From an uncultured Clostridia bacterium (GTDB lineage Bacteria; Bacillota; Clostridia; Christensenellales; CAG-917): a stretch of 64,000 bases of DNA. Shown piece after piece: positions 8,252-17,216 of the stretch. Location: assembly GCA_934233745.1 (NCBI GenBank), contig CAKQGN010000008.1, positions 12,925 through 76,924 of the forward strand. The letters are read 5' to 3'. The position numbers and the translations under genes are program-made. How positions within the stretch are numbered: the first letter of the stretch is position 1; every line of letters starts with the position of its first letter. The notes beneath the pieces are model-generated. The model did not search any database, was not told where the DNA came from, and saw only the letters and a program-made list of their open reading frames with translations.

Positions 8252-10690
8252 TTATTCTTCAGGTTCGTTCACCGGAGTTACGAGCGTGACTTCTTGTTTG
8301 AAAAGTTGCTTACCCTTTGTGGTTCTGGTGTCTATGCGGATATTTTCGGTGTTTACGATTGCGGTCTGTCCGCCGCTGACGAATGCAAGGTCGTACGGCA
8401 TCTTCACAGTGCCGACATATTTGACGTAAGATTTGTCAAGTTCGATGATTTTTACGCCTTTGAGATATCTCGACATCGGATCGATGAGGGATGCAATAAC
8501 CCTCTTGGCATAACCCGTGTTCGATACGACGATGATTTCGCCCTCGTCCTCGACTTGCCCCGCAAACACAACGCTGTCGCTGTCGCCGAGTTTAATGCCC
8601 TTTACGCCTGCCGCGGTTCTGCCTTGAAGCGGAATTTCGGTGGCTTTGTAGGCAAGCACCTGACCTTCCTTGGTCACTTCCATGACATTTTTTTCGTCAT
8701 CAACGATATCTGCGCCCACAACCTCGTCTTTTTCGGCAAGATTTATCGCTTTGAGATAGGATTTGGAAACGGTTGAAAACTCGCTCAAATCCACTCTCTT
8801 TGCACCGCCCTGTCTTGTGAACAGCACAAGTTCTCCGACGGGTACACCCTCGAAGAAGAAGAGTTTTAGGACGTTTTCACCCGTCTGCACGTCCTGATTG
8901 ATTGCGCCGAGTTTGAACGGTTTTTCCTTAAACTTCTTTTCGGGCAGAGTCGTCACATCGATTTTTACGACGTTTCCGAGGTTTGTCACCGCATAAAGAG
9001 TTCCTTTGTTGTTGACGGTAAGGTGGCAAACGGGCAAAGCGTCTTCGCCCAGCGTTGCAAAATCCTTCTTTGCCGTTGCATACGCCTTTTGCGACATAAA
9101 TCTCATTTGTCCGTCTTTGTTTGTCACAAGCACGCCGTCACGATAGGCAACCGCCTCCGCTTCGCTTGGCGCAGAGTAGTTTTCTTCGCTGTCTTCACCG
9201 CTCATAATGACCGTCATACGCTCGGAGTTGAGAGCTTTCTTTATTGCAAGCAATTCGTCTTTTACGATTGTGAGCTGTCTGCGCTTGGATGCCAGAATCG
9301 CTTCAAACAGCTCAATCTGTTTTTCGAGATATGCAAGTTCCTCTTCGAGCTTGCCAACTTCGAGTTTTGCAAGGCTCTTCAAGCGCATATCCAAAATCGC
9401 TTGCGCCTGAGCGTCGCTCAAATCGAATCTTTGACGCAAAGTTTCTTTTGCCTTTGCCGTGGATTCCGACTCTTTGATTATCTTGATAACTTCGTCGATA
9501 TTGCGGATTGCCACAAGCAAACCTCTCACGATTTCCGCTCTTGCTTTTGCGGCTTTCAAATCGTAGGTGGTGCGATTGACGATTATAGTGCGTTGATATT
9601 CGATGTAGTAGTCGAGATACGCCGTAAGCGACAATTGTTCGGGCTTACCGTTTGCGATTGCAACCATATTGATTGAATAGCCCATTTCGAGATTGCTCTT
9701 CTTAAAGAGGAAGGAAACGATTTTGTTGACGTCCGCGTCTTTTTTGCATTTGACGACCGCGCGCGTACCCGACTTGTCGCTCTCGTCCACGATTTCGGCA
9801 ATACCTTGCAGCGTATCTTTGTTTGCTTCTTTCAAATCGGCGATACGAGAGAGCAATTCCGCTTTTGATACCTGATAAGGTATCTCGGTGATTACGATGT
9901 TCTTTTTGCCGTTGTCATCGTTTTCTATATGCAAACGGGAACGAATTTTGATTCTGCCCTTGCCGGTCGAATATATATCTTCCAAACTGTCAACGGGGAT
10001 AATAAATCCGCCCGTAGGAAAATCGGGACCGTGGAACACTTTGAACAAATCTTTTATCGTCGCATTCGGATTTTCAATCTTCATGACGGTTGCGTCGATA
10101 CATTCGCCCATATTGTGCGTCGGGATGTTTGTAGCAAGACCGACCGCAATGCCGTTTGCGCCGTTTACGAGAAGATTCGGAAATCTTCCCGGGAGCGTGT
10201 TGGGCTCTTCCAGACTATCGTCGAAGTTTGGCGACCATGCAACCGTTTCCTTGTCCAAATCACGCAAAAGTTCGAGCGCAAGAGGACTCATTCTCGCCTC
10301 GGTGTAACGCATAGCCGCCGCCGAGTCGCCGTCCACAGAGCCGAAGTTGCCATGACCGTCCACAAGTTTCATTCGCATGACGAAAGGCTGTGCCATACGC
10401 ACCATTGCGCCGTAAACCGAACTGTCGCCGTGAGGATGGTATTTTCCGAGGCAATCGCCGACGATTCTTGCGCACTTTTTGTGCGGTTTGTCGGGTGTAA
10501 GCCCCATCTCGTGCATCGAATAAAGCACTCTGCGCTGAACGGGTTTCAAGCCGTCCTCAACCCTCGGCAATGCGCGATCGAGAATGACGTTTTCCGAATA
10601 CGGAATCATCGAGTTGTGCATGACGTCTTCGAATACGGTGTCAAGCACGACGGAGTTGTATTCAATTTCTTTGTGTTGTTTTTTTGTCAT
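8252..10690 (-). CDS. parC: Type IIA DNA topoisomerase subunit A (ParC-like)
   Basis: 812 residues. The breakage-reunion domain is clear: ALPRVEDGLKPVQRR, the QRDR region GDCLGKYHPHGDSSVY, and the catalytic tyrosine in AAAMRYTEARMS (about residue 128). A C-terminal beta-pinwheel follows (GRTAAGVKGIKL). The enzyme passes one duplex through another, cutting and religating DNA. I see no GyrA box (QRRGGKG-like) at the start of the pinwheel, which favours a decatenating topoisomerase IV over gyrase, though a divergent GyrA is possible. The ATG at 10690 follows the parE stop by 17 bases, so the two are co-transcribed. The stop at 8252 lies against repeat B. Confidence 0.88.
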   Translation of the reverse strand: MTKKQHKEIEYNSVVLDTVFEDVMHNSMIPYSENVILDRALPRVEDGLKPVQRRVLYSMHEMGLTPDKPHKKCARIVGDCLGKYHPHGDSSVYGAMVRMAQPFVMRMKLVDGHGNFGSVDGDSAAAMRYTEARMSPLALELLRDLDKETVAWSPNFDDSLEEPNTLPGRFPNLLVNGANGIAVGLATNIPTHNMGECIDATVMKIENPNATIKDLFKVFHGPDFPTGGFIIPVDSLEDIYSTGKGRIKIRSRLHIENDDNGKKNIVITEIPYQVSKAELLSRIADLKEANKDTLQGIAEIVDESDKSGTRAVVKCKKDADVNKIVSFLFKKSNLEMGYSINMVAIANGKPEQLSLTAYLDYYIEYQRTIIVNRTTYDLKAAKARAEIVRGLLVAIRNIDEVIKIIKESESTAKAKETLRQRFDLSDAQAQAILDMRLKSLAKLEVGKLEEELAYLEKQIELFEAILASKRRQLTIVKDELLAIKKALNSERMTVIMSGEDSEENYSAPSEAEAVAYRDGVLVTNKDGQMRFMSQKAYATAKKDFATLGEDALPVCHLTVNNKGTLYAVTNLGNVVKIDVTTLPEKKFKEKPFKLGAINQDVQTGENVLKLFFFEGVPVGELVLFTRQGGAKRVDLSEFSTVSKSYLKAINLAEKDEVVGADIVDDEKNVMEVTKEGQVLAYKATEIPLQGRTAAGVKGIKLGDSDSVVFAGQVEDEGEIIVVSNTGYAKRVIASLIDPMSRYLKGVKIIELDKSYVKYVGTVKMPYDLAFVSGGQTAIVNTENIRIDTRTTKGKQLFKQEVTLVTPVNEPEE

Positions 10691-10707
10691 AGTCGTGACC
10701 TATATAA

Positions 10708-12675
10708 CTATTCTTGCTCTTTTGAAACTTTGAAAGTGTCTATCTTGTTGAAGTCGGCGTACTGATAAATGTAGTCTTTGCGGATATTGCTGTCGTCGCC
10801 CATCAAAATGGTGATACGCTTGTCCGCCATCGCCGCGTCATCTATCGTAACTCTGGTGAGCGTGCGCTTTGCAGGATCCATCGTAGTGTCCCAAAGCTGT
10901 TCGGGGTTCATTTCTCCTAGTCCTTTGAATCTCTGCAACAAAGCGTTTTTGCCCATTTTCTTTTGCCCTTCTACAAGAGCGTTGTCGTCGTAGCAATACA
11001 AAATCTCGTCTTTCTTTTGCAAACGATAAAGAGGAGGCATACCGATGTATACATGTCCCTCGGTGATGAGCCTGCGCATATAACGGAAGAAAAAGGTCAA
11101 AAGCAATGCTCGTATATGCGCGCCGTCCTGGTCTGCGTCCGCCAGAATGATAACCTTGTCGTATTTGAGGCTGTCAAGGTCAAATTCGGGATCGATACCC
11201 GTGCCGAGTGCAGAAATAAGCGTTGCGAATTCTTCGTTTGCAAGTATCTTTTCAAGGCTTGCCTTTTCCACATTGAGCGGTTTGCCTCTCAAAGGGAGTA
11301 TTGCTTGGAAAAATCTGTCGCGCGCTTGTTTTGCGCTGCCTCCTGCCGAGTCGCCCTCAACGATAAACAACTCGTTGATAGCCGCGTTTTTGCCTGAGCA
11401 ACTTGCAAGTTTGCCTACAAGATTGAGTCCGTTCAGTTTGTTTTGTTGACGGCTCAAATCTTTTGCGCGTTTTGCCGCCTCTCTCGTCTTTGCCGCACCC
11501 ATAGCCTTTGCGATAATCTTTTCGGCAATCGCTTTATTGCCTCGTTGCAAAAGCAAATCGGCAAGTTTTTCGCTTACGAGATTTTCAACCTTTGTACGCA
11601 CTTCGGGGTTGCCGAGTTTGCCCTTGGTTTGTCCCTCGAACTGCACGTTTTGCATCTTTACGGTTATGACCGCAACCATACCCTCTCTGAAATCTTCGCC
11701 CAACAGGTTGGCTTGCTTTTCTTTGAGAATATTGTTCTTCCTCGCATAGTCGTTGAAAACTTTGGTGACCGCGCTCTTGAATCCGACTTCGTGCGTGCCG
11801 CCCTCGGCAGTCGGGATGTTGTTGACATACGAATATATGTTTTCGGAATAACCTTCGGTGTGCTGAATCGCAACGGCAACTTCAAAGTGCGGCTCTTTTG
11901 CCTCAACGTAAAGGGGCTTGTCATAAAGCACGACTCTTCCTTCGTTGAGGTACTGCACATAGTCTGCGATTCCGCCCTTAAAGCAGAAAACGTCGTGCTT
12001 GCCCGTGCCGCCTGCAAGAGGCATACGCAAATCATCGATGATAATGGTAACGCCTCTGTTGAGATACGCAACGTCACGCATACGCTCCGCAATTACGGAA
12101 TAATCGAATTTTTCTTTGCCGAAAACTCTCTCGTCGGGCTTGAACTTGACCGACGTACCAGAGCCTTTCACCTTACCTATAACCGTAAGCGGAGTCTTGA
12201 CAACGCCGCTTTTTATCTTTGTCCCGACTTGCGGCGACCAAAATTCCGCTCTGTACAAATTGCCGTCACGCTTGACGTCAACGGTGAGCCACTCCGAAAG
12301 TGCGTTCGTAACAGACGCGCCCACGCCGTGCAAACCACCGGAATAGTTGTATTGTCCGTTGTCGAACTTTGCGCCTGCGTGAAGTTGTGTGAAAACAACT
12401 TCGACACCGCTGATTTTGAGCTTGGGGTGCTTGTCGACAGGCACGCCGCGCCCGTTGTCGCTCACTCTTGCAACGTTGTCGTCCAAAAGTTCTATGCGAA
12501 CGGTATCGCCGTAGCCGTTTGCAGCCTCGTCGATACTGTTGTCGATAATCTCCCAAAGGATATGATGCATACCTTTGCTGCCGGTGGTACCGATGTACAT
12601 ACCGGGGCGTTTTCTAACGGCATCCAGACCTTCCAGAATCCGAATGTCGCCTGCCTTGTAATCTTGATTTGCCAT
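10708..12675 (-). CDS. parE: Type IIA DNA topoisomerase subunit B (ParE-like)
   Basis: 655 residues. The GHKL ATPase motifs are visible: EIIDNSIDEAANG, SDNGRGVPVD and YSGGLHGVGASVTNALS. The Toprim domain follows (FIVEGDSAGGSAKQARDR, ILADADQDGAHIRALLL). It binds ATP and pairs with the A subunit encoded just downstream. The start ATG 12673-12675 has a weak AAAGGT. Gyrase B and ParE are hard to separate by eye; the missing GyrA box in its partner is the reason for choosing ParE. A promoter with an embedded dyad lies 32 bases upstream. Confidence 0.88.
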   Translation of the reverse strand: MANQDYKAGDIRILEGLDAVRKRPGMYIGTTGSKGMHHILWEIIDNSIDEAANGYGDTVRIELLDDNVARVSDNGRGVPVDKHPKLKISGVEVVFTQLHAGAKFDNGQYNYSGGLHGVGASVTNALSEWLTVDVKRDGNLYRAEFWSPQVGTKIKSGVVKTPLTVIGKVKGSGTSVKFKPDERVFGKEKFDYSVIAERMRDVAYLNRGVTIIIDDLRMPLAGGTGKHDVFCFKGGIADYVQYLNEGRVVLYDKPLYVEAKEPHFEVAVAIQHTEGYSENIYSYVNNIPTAEGGTHEVGFKSAVTKVFNDYARKNNILKEKQANLLGEDFREGMVAVITVKMQNVQFEGQTKGKLGNPEVRTKVENLVSEKLADLLLQRGNKAIAEKIIAKAMGAAKTREAAKRAKDLSRQQNKLNGLNLVGKLASCSGKNAAINELFIVEGDSAGGSAKQARDRFFQAILPLRGKPLNVEKASLEKILANEEFATLISALGTGIDPEFDLDSLKYDKVIILADADQDGAHIRALLLTFFFRYMRRLITEGHVYIGMPPLYRLQKKDEILYCYDDNALVEGQKKMGKNALLQRFKGLGEMNPEQLWDTTMDPAKRTLTRVTIDDAAMADKRITILMGDDSNIRKDYIYQYADFNKIDTFKVSKEQE

Positions 12676-12706
12676 AACAGTAAACCTTTATAAATATAAT
12701 AAAATA

Positions 12707-12735
12707 ATCTTACCACAATATCTAGTTTTTTTCAA
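12707..12735 (-). promoter_or_regulatory. parE promoter with NrdR-box-like dyad in the spacer
   Basis: On the minus strand TTGAAA (12730-12735), a 17-base spacer, then TAAGAT (12707-12712). The spacer is filled by ACTAGATATTGTGG, an imperfect dyad that resembles the NrdR box. A 17-base stretch including it (12710-12726) is repeated exactly upstream of xpt at 59295-59311. Confidence 0.5.
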
Positions 12736-12814
12736 GGTATTTGGACGCACAATTTTGTGGTTTTCAAAATTTTTTAATAAAGTAATAAGAACCCCTTGAA
12801 CAAGGGTAATTTCT

Positions 12815-13150
12815 TCCTCTACAAGAGTTGAATGGCGTGAACTCTAAATTAGATGTGGCCCCCTCTTTCCCTTTCGGGCTTTTCTCCCGCCACTCAAATA
12901 GGGACAATTCTCTACAAGATTATCCGTCGTTCGCGGGGGAGACAATCGGCACTCGCATAGATAGGGACAATTCTCTCATTATGCCACCGTCCTTTGTGCG
13001 CCAGCTACGCAACAACACGGCGCAGTCGGACGGTACAACCGTCAAGCTCGGCGCTCAAATTCTCGCCGCCTTGCGGCTCGTGTTCCGTCTTCGAAGTTGC
13101 ACATACCGTGTATAAGCACGCTATGAATAAGTGTTCGTTTATCCGCTTGC
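12815..13150 (+). repeat. Dispersed intergenic repeat, copy C
   Basis: Begins CTCTACAAGAGTTGAATGGC and carries the same middle module as copy B (ACTCAAATAGGGACAATTCT, GTCGTTCGCGGGGGAGACAA). It then has the common 3' module (TGTGCGCCAGCTACGCAACA, TTCTCGCCGCCTTGCGGCTC, ATACCGTGTATAAGCACGCT). It lies upstream of parE and heads a gene-free block that continues to the abhydrolase stop at 13618. Confidence 0.8.
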
Positions 13151-13251
13151 GTGCTTTGCACGCATCCACCAAGCAGACAATCTTGCGAAACTGCGACAGG
13201 AGTTTTTGTCCCTGCTTTAACTGATAGCAAAGATTTTCTGCGCGGTTAGCA

Positions 13252-13386
13252 GACTGAAAACCTAGCAAGGCTCTTGGCAATCGCCACCATATTTTTCACT
13301 CCTATTTGGGGGATTCCCACGTCGCTTTGCTCCTCGGAATGACATAACCAAGGCGATTGCAATTGCCTTAGCAACGGTTTTCAGTC
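13252..13386. repeat. Imperfect palindrome enclosing a GATTCCCACG...GGAATGAC module
   Basis: Left arm 13252-13285 (GACTGAAAACC...GGCAATCGCC) and right arm 13352-13386 are inverted copies of each other with a few differences. The loop contains GGGGGATTCCCACGTCGC ... CTCGGAATGAC, a module that also occurs in copy F near 63810-63840. The unit directly abuts the next palindrome at 13389. Confidence 0.6.
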
Positions 13387-13388
13387 GG

Positions 13389-13470
13389 ATGAAGAGCGCG
13401 AAAAAGCCCCTCGCAAGGCAACCCTAATGTACTAAGCGTACATGAGTTGTCGGGCGAGGGGCTTTGACAA
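13389..13470. repeat. Palindromic element, class I core (unit P4)
   Basis: Starts ATGAAGAGCGCG. Stem AAAGCCCCTCGC (13403-13414) pairs with GCGAGGGGCTTT (13454-13465); inside is the core GGCAACCCTAATGTAC / GCGTACATGAGTTG. The same core is found in the thrS-linked copy at 28.9 kb and, cut short, at 22.8 kb. Confidence 0.65.
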
Positions 13471-13486
13471 AGCTATTCCCACAATT

Positions 13487-13635
13487 CTTGACAGTGTGCT
13501 ATAAGGCAATATTTAAATGAAGAACAAGAAAGAGCCGCTCTTGAAGGCAGGAGCGTACTTGGCGTACGTGACTGTTTTCAAGGGCGGCTCTGACGCAGTT
13601 ATTCGTCAAATAGTGCCTTATAGCATACTGTCAAG
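13487..13635. repeat. Stop-codon palindrome of the abhydrolase gene, class II core (unit P1)
   Basis: 149 bp near-perfect palindrome. Outer arms 13487-13514 and 13608-13635 match at about 26 of 28 bases; the right arm contains the last codons and stop (13618-13620) of the abhydrolase gene, so the left arm is an inverted copy of the gene's 3' end. Inside are ATGAAGAACAAG, stem AGAGCCGCTCTTGAA / TTCAAGGGCGGCTCT, and the inner GTACTTGGCGTAC hairpin, then GACGCAGTTATTCGTC. Confidence 0.7.
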
Positions 13636-14532
13636 GCGGGAGAGGAAATCGCTATACACCTCCCCCCTATTCGTTTCGTTCAAAATCTCATGGCGAGCGT
13701 CGGGATAAAGTTTGATTGTGAGGTCTTTTACGCCGAGAGCCTTGTATTGGTCGTAAAGTTTTGTCACGAGTTTGCCGTTGCCGCCGACGGGGTCTTTCTC
13801 TCCGGAGAAAATAGCGAGCGGTTTGTTGACGTCGATTTTGGCAAGATTTTCTTTCTTGTAGCTTTCTTTAAGTCCGTTGAGGAAGAATTTGAAAAACGCA
13901 ATCGACATGACATCGCCGCATTGTTCGTCAAAGATATACTTTTTGACATTCTCTTTGTCGCGGGAAAGCCATGCGAATTCGGATTCTTTTTTGAAAGGCT
14001 TGTTGTAGCTGCCAAAAGAAAGTTTGTCGAGAAGATGAGCCGTCTTTTCGCCTCCGAGAAGTTTGTATTGCATGTTTGAAAGTGCCGCGCCGCTTGAAAG
14101 CACTGCGCCTTTCATCATTGCCGAACCGCTGAAAATAGCGCCCGAATGATCTTTGCATTCCTCGATGTAGCGTTGACCGAGCATGCTGCCATAGCTGTGA
14201 CCGATGTAGAACACGGGGAGATTGTATCTGTCTTTAAGCATCGCGGTGATTGCGCACTCGTCCTTGACGGTGTCAAAATAAATGTTGCCCTTGTGGTATC
14301 CCTTCACGCCTTTTGACGATTGTTTGGTGCTTGTCATACCGTGAGCGCGGTGATCGTCGGCAAAAACAATATACCCGTTTTGATTGAGGTAATTGGCAAA
14401 ATCGTCGTATCTGCGAGCATGTTCCGCCATGCCGTGCGAAATCTGAACCACACCTTTGGGGGTGCGTACATTGTCCCATAGGTAGCATTGCAATACGGTG
14501 CCGTCAAAACTTTGAAATTTCTCTGTCTTCAT
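13618..14532 (-). CDS. Alpha/beta hydrolase, monoacylglycerol-lipase-like (Hydrolase_4)
   Basis: 304 residues. Catalytic triad candidates are visible: the nucleophile elbow GHSYGS (about residue 117), Asp in GEKDPVGGN and His in DARHEILNE near the C-terminus. The opening (GTVLQCYLWDN, GVVQISHGMAEHARRYDDFA) matches serine hydrolases related to lysophospholipase and monoglyceride lipase. No signal peptide, so cytoplasmic. The start is ATG 14530-14532 with AGAGGAG five bases upstream; an ATG 13 codons earlier has no such site. Its last codons form the right arm of palindrome P1. Substrate unknown. Confidence 0.88.
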   Translation of the reverse strand: MKTEKFQSFDGTVLQCYLWDNVRTPKGVVQISHGMAEHARRYDDFANYLNQNGYIVFADDHRAHGMTSTKQSSKGVKGYHKGNIYFDTVKDECAITAMLKDRYNLPVFYIGHSYGSMLGQRYIEECKDHSGAIFSGSAMMKGAVLSSGAALSNMQYKLLGGEKTAHLLDKLSFGSYNKPFKKESEFAWLSRDKENVKKYIFDEQCGDVMSIAFFKFFLNGLKESYKKENLAKIDVNKPLAIFSGEKDPVGGNGKLVTKLYDQYKALGVKDLTIKLYPDARHEILNETNRGEVYSDFLSRLDSML

Positions 14533-14658
14533 AAAATCTCCTCTTATCGCATGTGCGAAAGTCATTTTCAATATGGATATATTGTATCACATCGTTTTGC
14601 TGTTTTCAAGACGCAAAAATACGCAACTTTGGTTGATTTTGTTACATAATATGAATAT

Positions 14659-15813
14659 ATGACTTCAAAATACACACAAAACCAATCAATCGAACAACCG
14701 AGCAACGCGCCGACTTCGCGACCGAAACCGCTCATATTGTTTACGGGAGGAGGCACCGGCGGACACGTCTACCCAAACCTTGCGCTTGTCCCAGAATTCA
14801 GAAAACGCGGTTTCGACATAGCTTACGCAGGAGGCGAAGGCAATACGATTGAAAGACGACTCGCGCGCGACGCCGGAATAAAATATTATGCCCTGCCGAC
14901 CATAAAACTGATACGCTCGATATCCGTCGATGCGGTGAAAAACAATCTGAAAATACCCTCAACTCTCAAAAAAGCCGTCGAAACGGCAAGCCGTATCAGT
15001 GAACAAATCAAACCCGATTGCGTATTTTCAAAAGGCGGATTCGTGTCTTTGCCCGTCGTCTTGGCGGCTTGCAAAAAGCATATACCGGTGTTTGCTCACG
15101 AAAGCGATTTGACATTGGGGCTTGCAAATAAAATCGCAAAATTCAAAGGCGCGACGATTCTGAAAGCAAATCCGAAATCAAAATTTGACGGGATTTTGGT
15201 GGGCATGCCTCTTCGGGATACACTCACCTATCACGACAAAACAAGCGCGGAAAAAAAACTCGGCATAAACAACATTTTCAAAAAACCGGTGCTGCTGGTA
15301 CTCGGCGGCTCGTCCGGCGCAAGCGCAATAAACGATGCGATAAAAGCAAATCTGAAAAACCTCACGGCAAAATACTATGTTTTGCACGTGACGGGCAAAA
15401 ACAAAAGCGAACGTTGCAAAGCAAGCGATTATCTTCAATTCGAATACGCAGACGATATTGCCCTTTTCTACACGGTGTGCGACATAGTGCTTTCAAGAGC
15501 GGGCGCAACAAGTGTGTTTGAAATTTCCGCGATAAACAAACGCGCGGTTTTTGTTCCGTTGCCGAAAGGTGCGTCGAGAGGAGATCAGATTTTCAATGCG
15601 GCACTCGCAAACGAATACGGCGCAACGGTGTTAAGACAAGATTCGAGCTTTTCGGATAATTTGCCCCGTTCGATAGAAACCGCATTGCAAAATCCGCCCA
15701 TGAAACCCATAAACTCCGACGCAAACGGAAAAATTGCGGATATCGTATGTGCTAAATTAAGGCGAGGTGAAAAATGCATAGACAAAAAACCATCGCCAAA
15801 TGGCTTGCGGTAA
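14659..15813 (+). CDS. murG: UDP-N-acetylglucosamine--undecaprenyl-pyrophosphoryl-MurNAc-pentapeptide transferase MurG
   Basis: 384 residues. The N-terminal donor-independent motif FTGGGTGGHVYPNLAL and the C-terminal GT28 part with LGGSSGA and PKGASRGDQIFNA are those of MurG. It adds GlcNAc to lipid I to make lipid II on the inner face of the membrane. An N-terminal extension of about 23 polar residues precedes the first strand. The ATG at 14659 has no Shine-Dalgarno; TAATAT ends six bases before it, so the mRNA may be leaderless. The gene is divergent from the abhydrolase, and its last 40 bases overlap the next gene. It is away from the usual mur-ftsZ cluster. Confidence 0.93.
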   Translation: MTSKYTQNQSIEQPSNAPTSRPKPLILFTGGGTGGHVYPNLALVPEFRKRGFDIAYAGGEGNTIERRLARDAGIKYYALPTIKLIRSISVDAVKNNLKIPSTLKKAVETASRISEQIKPDCVFSKGGFVSLPVVLAACKKHIPVFAHESDLTLGLANKIAKFKGATILKANPKSKFDGILVGMPLRDTLTYHDKTSAEKKLGINNIFKKPVLLVLGGSSGASAINDAIKANLKNLTAKYYVLHVTGKNKSERCKASDYLQFEYADDIALFYTVCDIVLSRAGATSVFEISAINKRAVFVPLPKGASRGDQIFNAALANEYGATVLRQDSSFSDNLPRSIETALQNPPMKPINSDANGKIADIVCAKLRRGEKCIDKKPSPNGLR

Positions 15814-17198
15814 TTTTATCGTTGACGATTGCCGTTGCGTGTTACATTGCGCTTTCGGCGATAACAGACGGCAAATCCAACGACAACGTTGCGGGCGCAA
15901 ACGACAATAAATATCCCCAAAATCAAATCCCTCAACCACCCTCTCCCGTCTACTCGGTGTTGCCGAGGAAATGCGAAATAATCGGCGATAAAAATATAGC
16001 GCATTTCGGAGGCGAAGCCGAAGAAAAAATGCTCGACGCGTTTGTTTTCGCAAACAAAAACGTAATGATCGTTTCATGCGATTCAAAACAATACGACGTA
16101 AGCGAAACGGGAATTTACCTGGCGATTTTTGACAAAACGTCGCTTGAAAAAGTCGTAAAAATAACCGACAAAATCGGAAGTTACTTATCCCGTTGTCAGA
16201 CACGAAACGGACTTGCGATTTTTTGTGCGATCGAGGGAAAAACCCGCGTCGTATTATTCGATGAGAAATTTGAAATCTATTGTGAAAACACAATCGATGA
16301 ATTCGATATGATACATTCAAATTATATCGACGGCGCAATCGAAACGTTCTGCATAAAAAACGGTAAAATAAAACATATTGTTTTCGATGCTTCTCTCAAC
16401 ACGACGACAAGCAATTTTATATTGCAAACAACCGATGCCAAAATAATCGAATGTATAAATTTCGGTGAAAATTCTTTGTTGTTTTTGCAGGACGGCGAAT
16501 ATGCTGTCGGAGCAATATATAATAAAAACAATGGTTTTATAGTGCGTTTTTCGTACAATAAACATCGTATTTTGCAAATTTTGCCTACAATTCAATCCTC
16601 TTCTCAGGCTTTTTCGATACTGTGTCAAACAGATGAAGGACTTGCTGTTTACTCTTGCTTGGAAAGTTTCGAAACAACGGCAAAATACACTTTGAAAGGT
16701 GAACGATTCGGAGCTTTGCTTAAAGTTGACAACGGAGTTGCGATCGTTTGCAAAAAAGAGTACGTGAGGCTTTGCTCACATCTCGATTTCATATCGAAAG
16801 CACCGCTTGAAGTCATATACGAAAAAGAGAACGGTATGACCTCATACGCACCAAAACAAGCGCATAACACTTACGACGGTGCCATGGAAAATCCGATGTC
16901 GGAATCACCGAAATACGCACTTGAAAACGCCATAGGATTTTCATGCGTTCTGCAAGAAGAAAACCTGTTTGTCATCAGGTTTGCCGACATCGACTTTCTT
17001 GTAGAATTCAAAGACGGCACTCTTGCGGAGATTTGCAGATTCAAGTATAATCACAACGCAATTGTATGGCTTGAAAAAACAAAAACTCAAAACAAAATAT
17101 CCGTGTTTTTCGACTGCGATTCGTCAACGGATTCAACATACATGTGCTTTGGCAAGACGGACGCATTTTTCATATCGATATTGACATCGGCTCTTTGA
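15774..17198 (+). CDS. Membrane-anchored extracytoplasmic protein, unknown family
   Basis: 474 residues. An N-terminal hydrophobic segment (WLAVILSLTIAVACYIALSA) is followed by a Pro/Gln linker and a large exported beta-rich region with repeated short strands (VMIVSCDSKQYD, TRVVLFDEKFEIYC, HIVFDASLNT, VGAIYNKNNGFIVRF). The spacing resembles propeller-type sensor proteins, but no catalytic motif is seen and I do not recognise the family. The start ATG 15774 has GGCGAGGTG four bases upstream and overlaps murG by 40 bases, so it is probably translated with it and acts at the cell envelope. Confidence 0.75.
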   Translation: MHRQKTIAKWLAVILSLTIAVACYIALSAITDGKSNDNVAGANDNKYPQNQIPQPPSPVYSVLPRKCEIIGDKNIAHFGGEAEEKMLDAFVFANKNVMIVSCDSKQYDVSETGIYLAIFDKTSLEKVVKITDKIGSYLSRCQTRNGLAIFCAIEGKTRVVLFDEKFEIYCENTIDEFDMIHSNYIDGAIETFCIKNGKIKHIVFDASLNTTTSNFILQTTDAKIIECINFGENSLLFLQDGEYAVGAIYNKNNGFIVRFSYNKHRILQILPTIQSSSQAFSILCQTDEGLAVYSCLESFETTAKYTLKGERFGALLKVDNGVAIVCKKEYVRLCSHLDFISKAPLEVIYEKENGMTSYAPKQAHNTYDGAMENPMSESPKYALENAIGFSCVLQEENLFVIRFADIDFLVEFKDGTLAEICRFKYNHNAIVWLEKTKTQNKISVFFDCDSSTDSTYMCFGKTDAFFISILTSAL

Positions 17199-17216
17199 GG
17201 TTGTATACTTTGATTA
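17181..17216 (+). promoter_or_regulatory. Promoter of the 17216 gene, positioned for a leaderless mRNA
   Basis: TTGACA at 17181-17186, 17-base spacer, TATACT at 17204-17209, then six bases to the ATG at 17216. It lies within the last codons of the previous gene. Transcription should begin at or beside the A of the start codon, and no ribosome site is present. Confidence 0.65.

Noticed and set aside
11443..12693. 416-codon plus-strand frame
   Set aside because: Antisense to parE with no ribosome site or family features.
13005..13280. Gene-like frames in the dispersed repeats
   Set aside because: Frames change between copies and have no ribosome sites; the repeat itself explains them.
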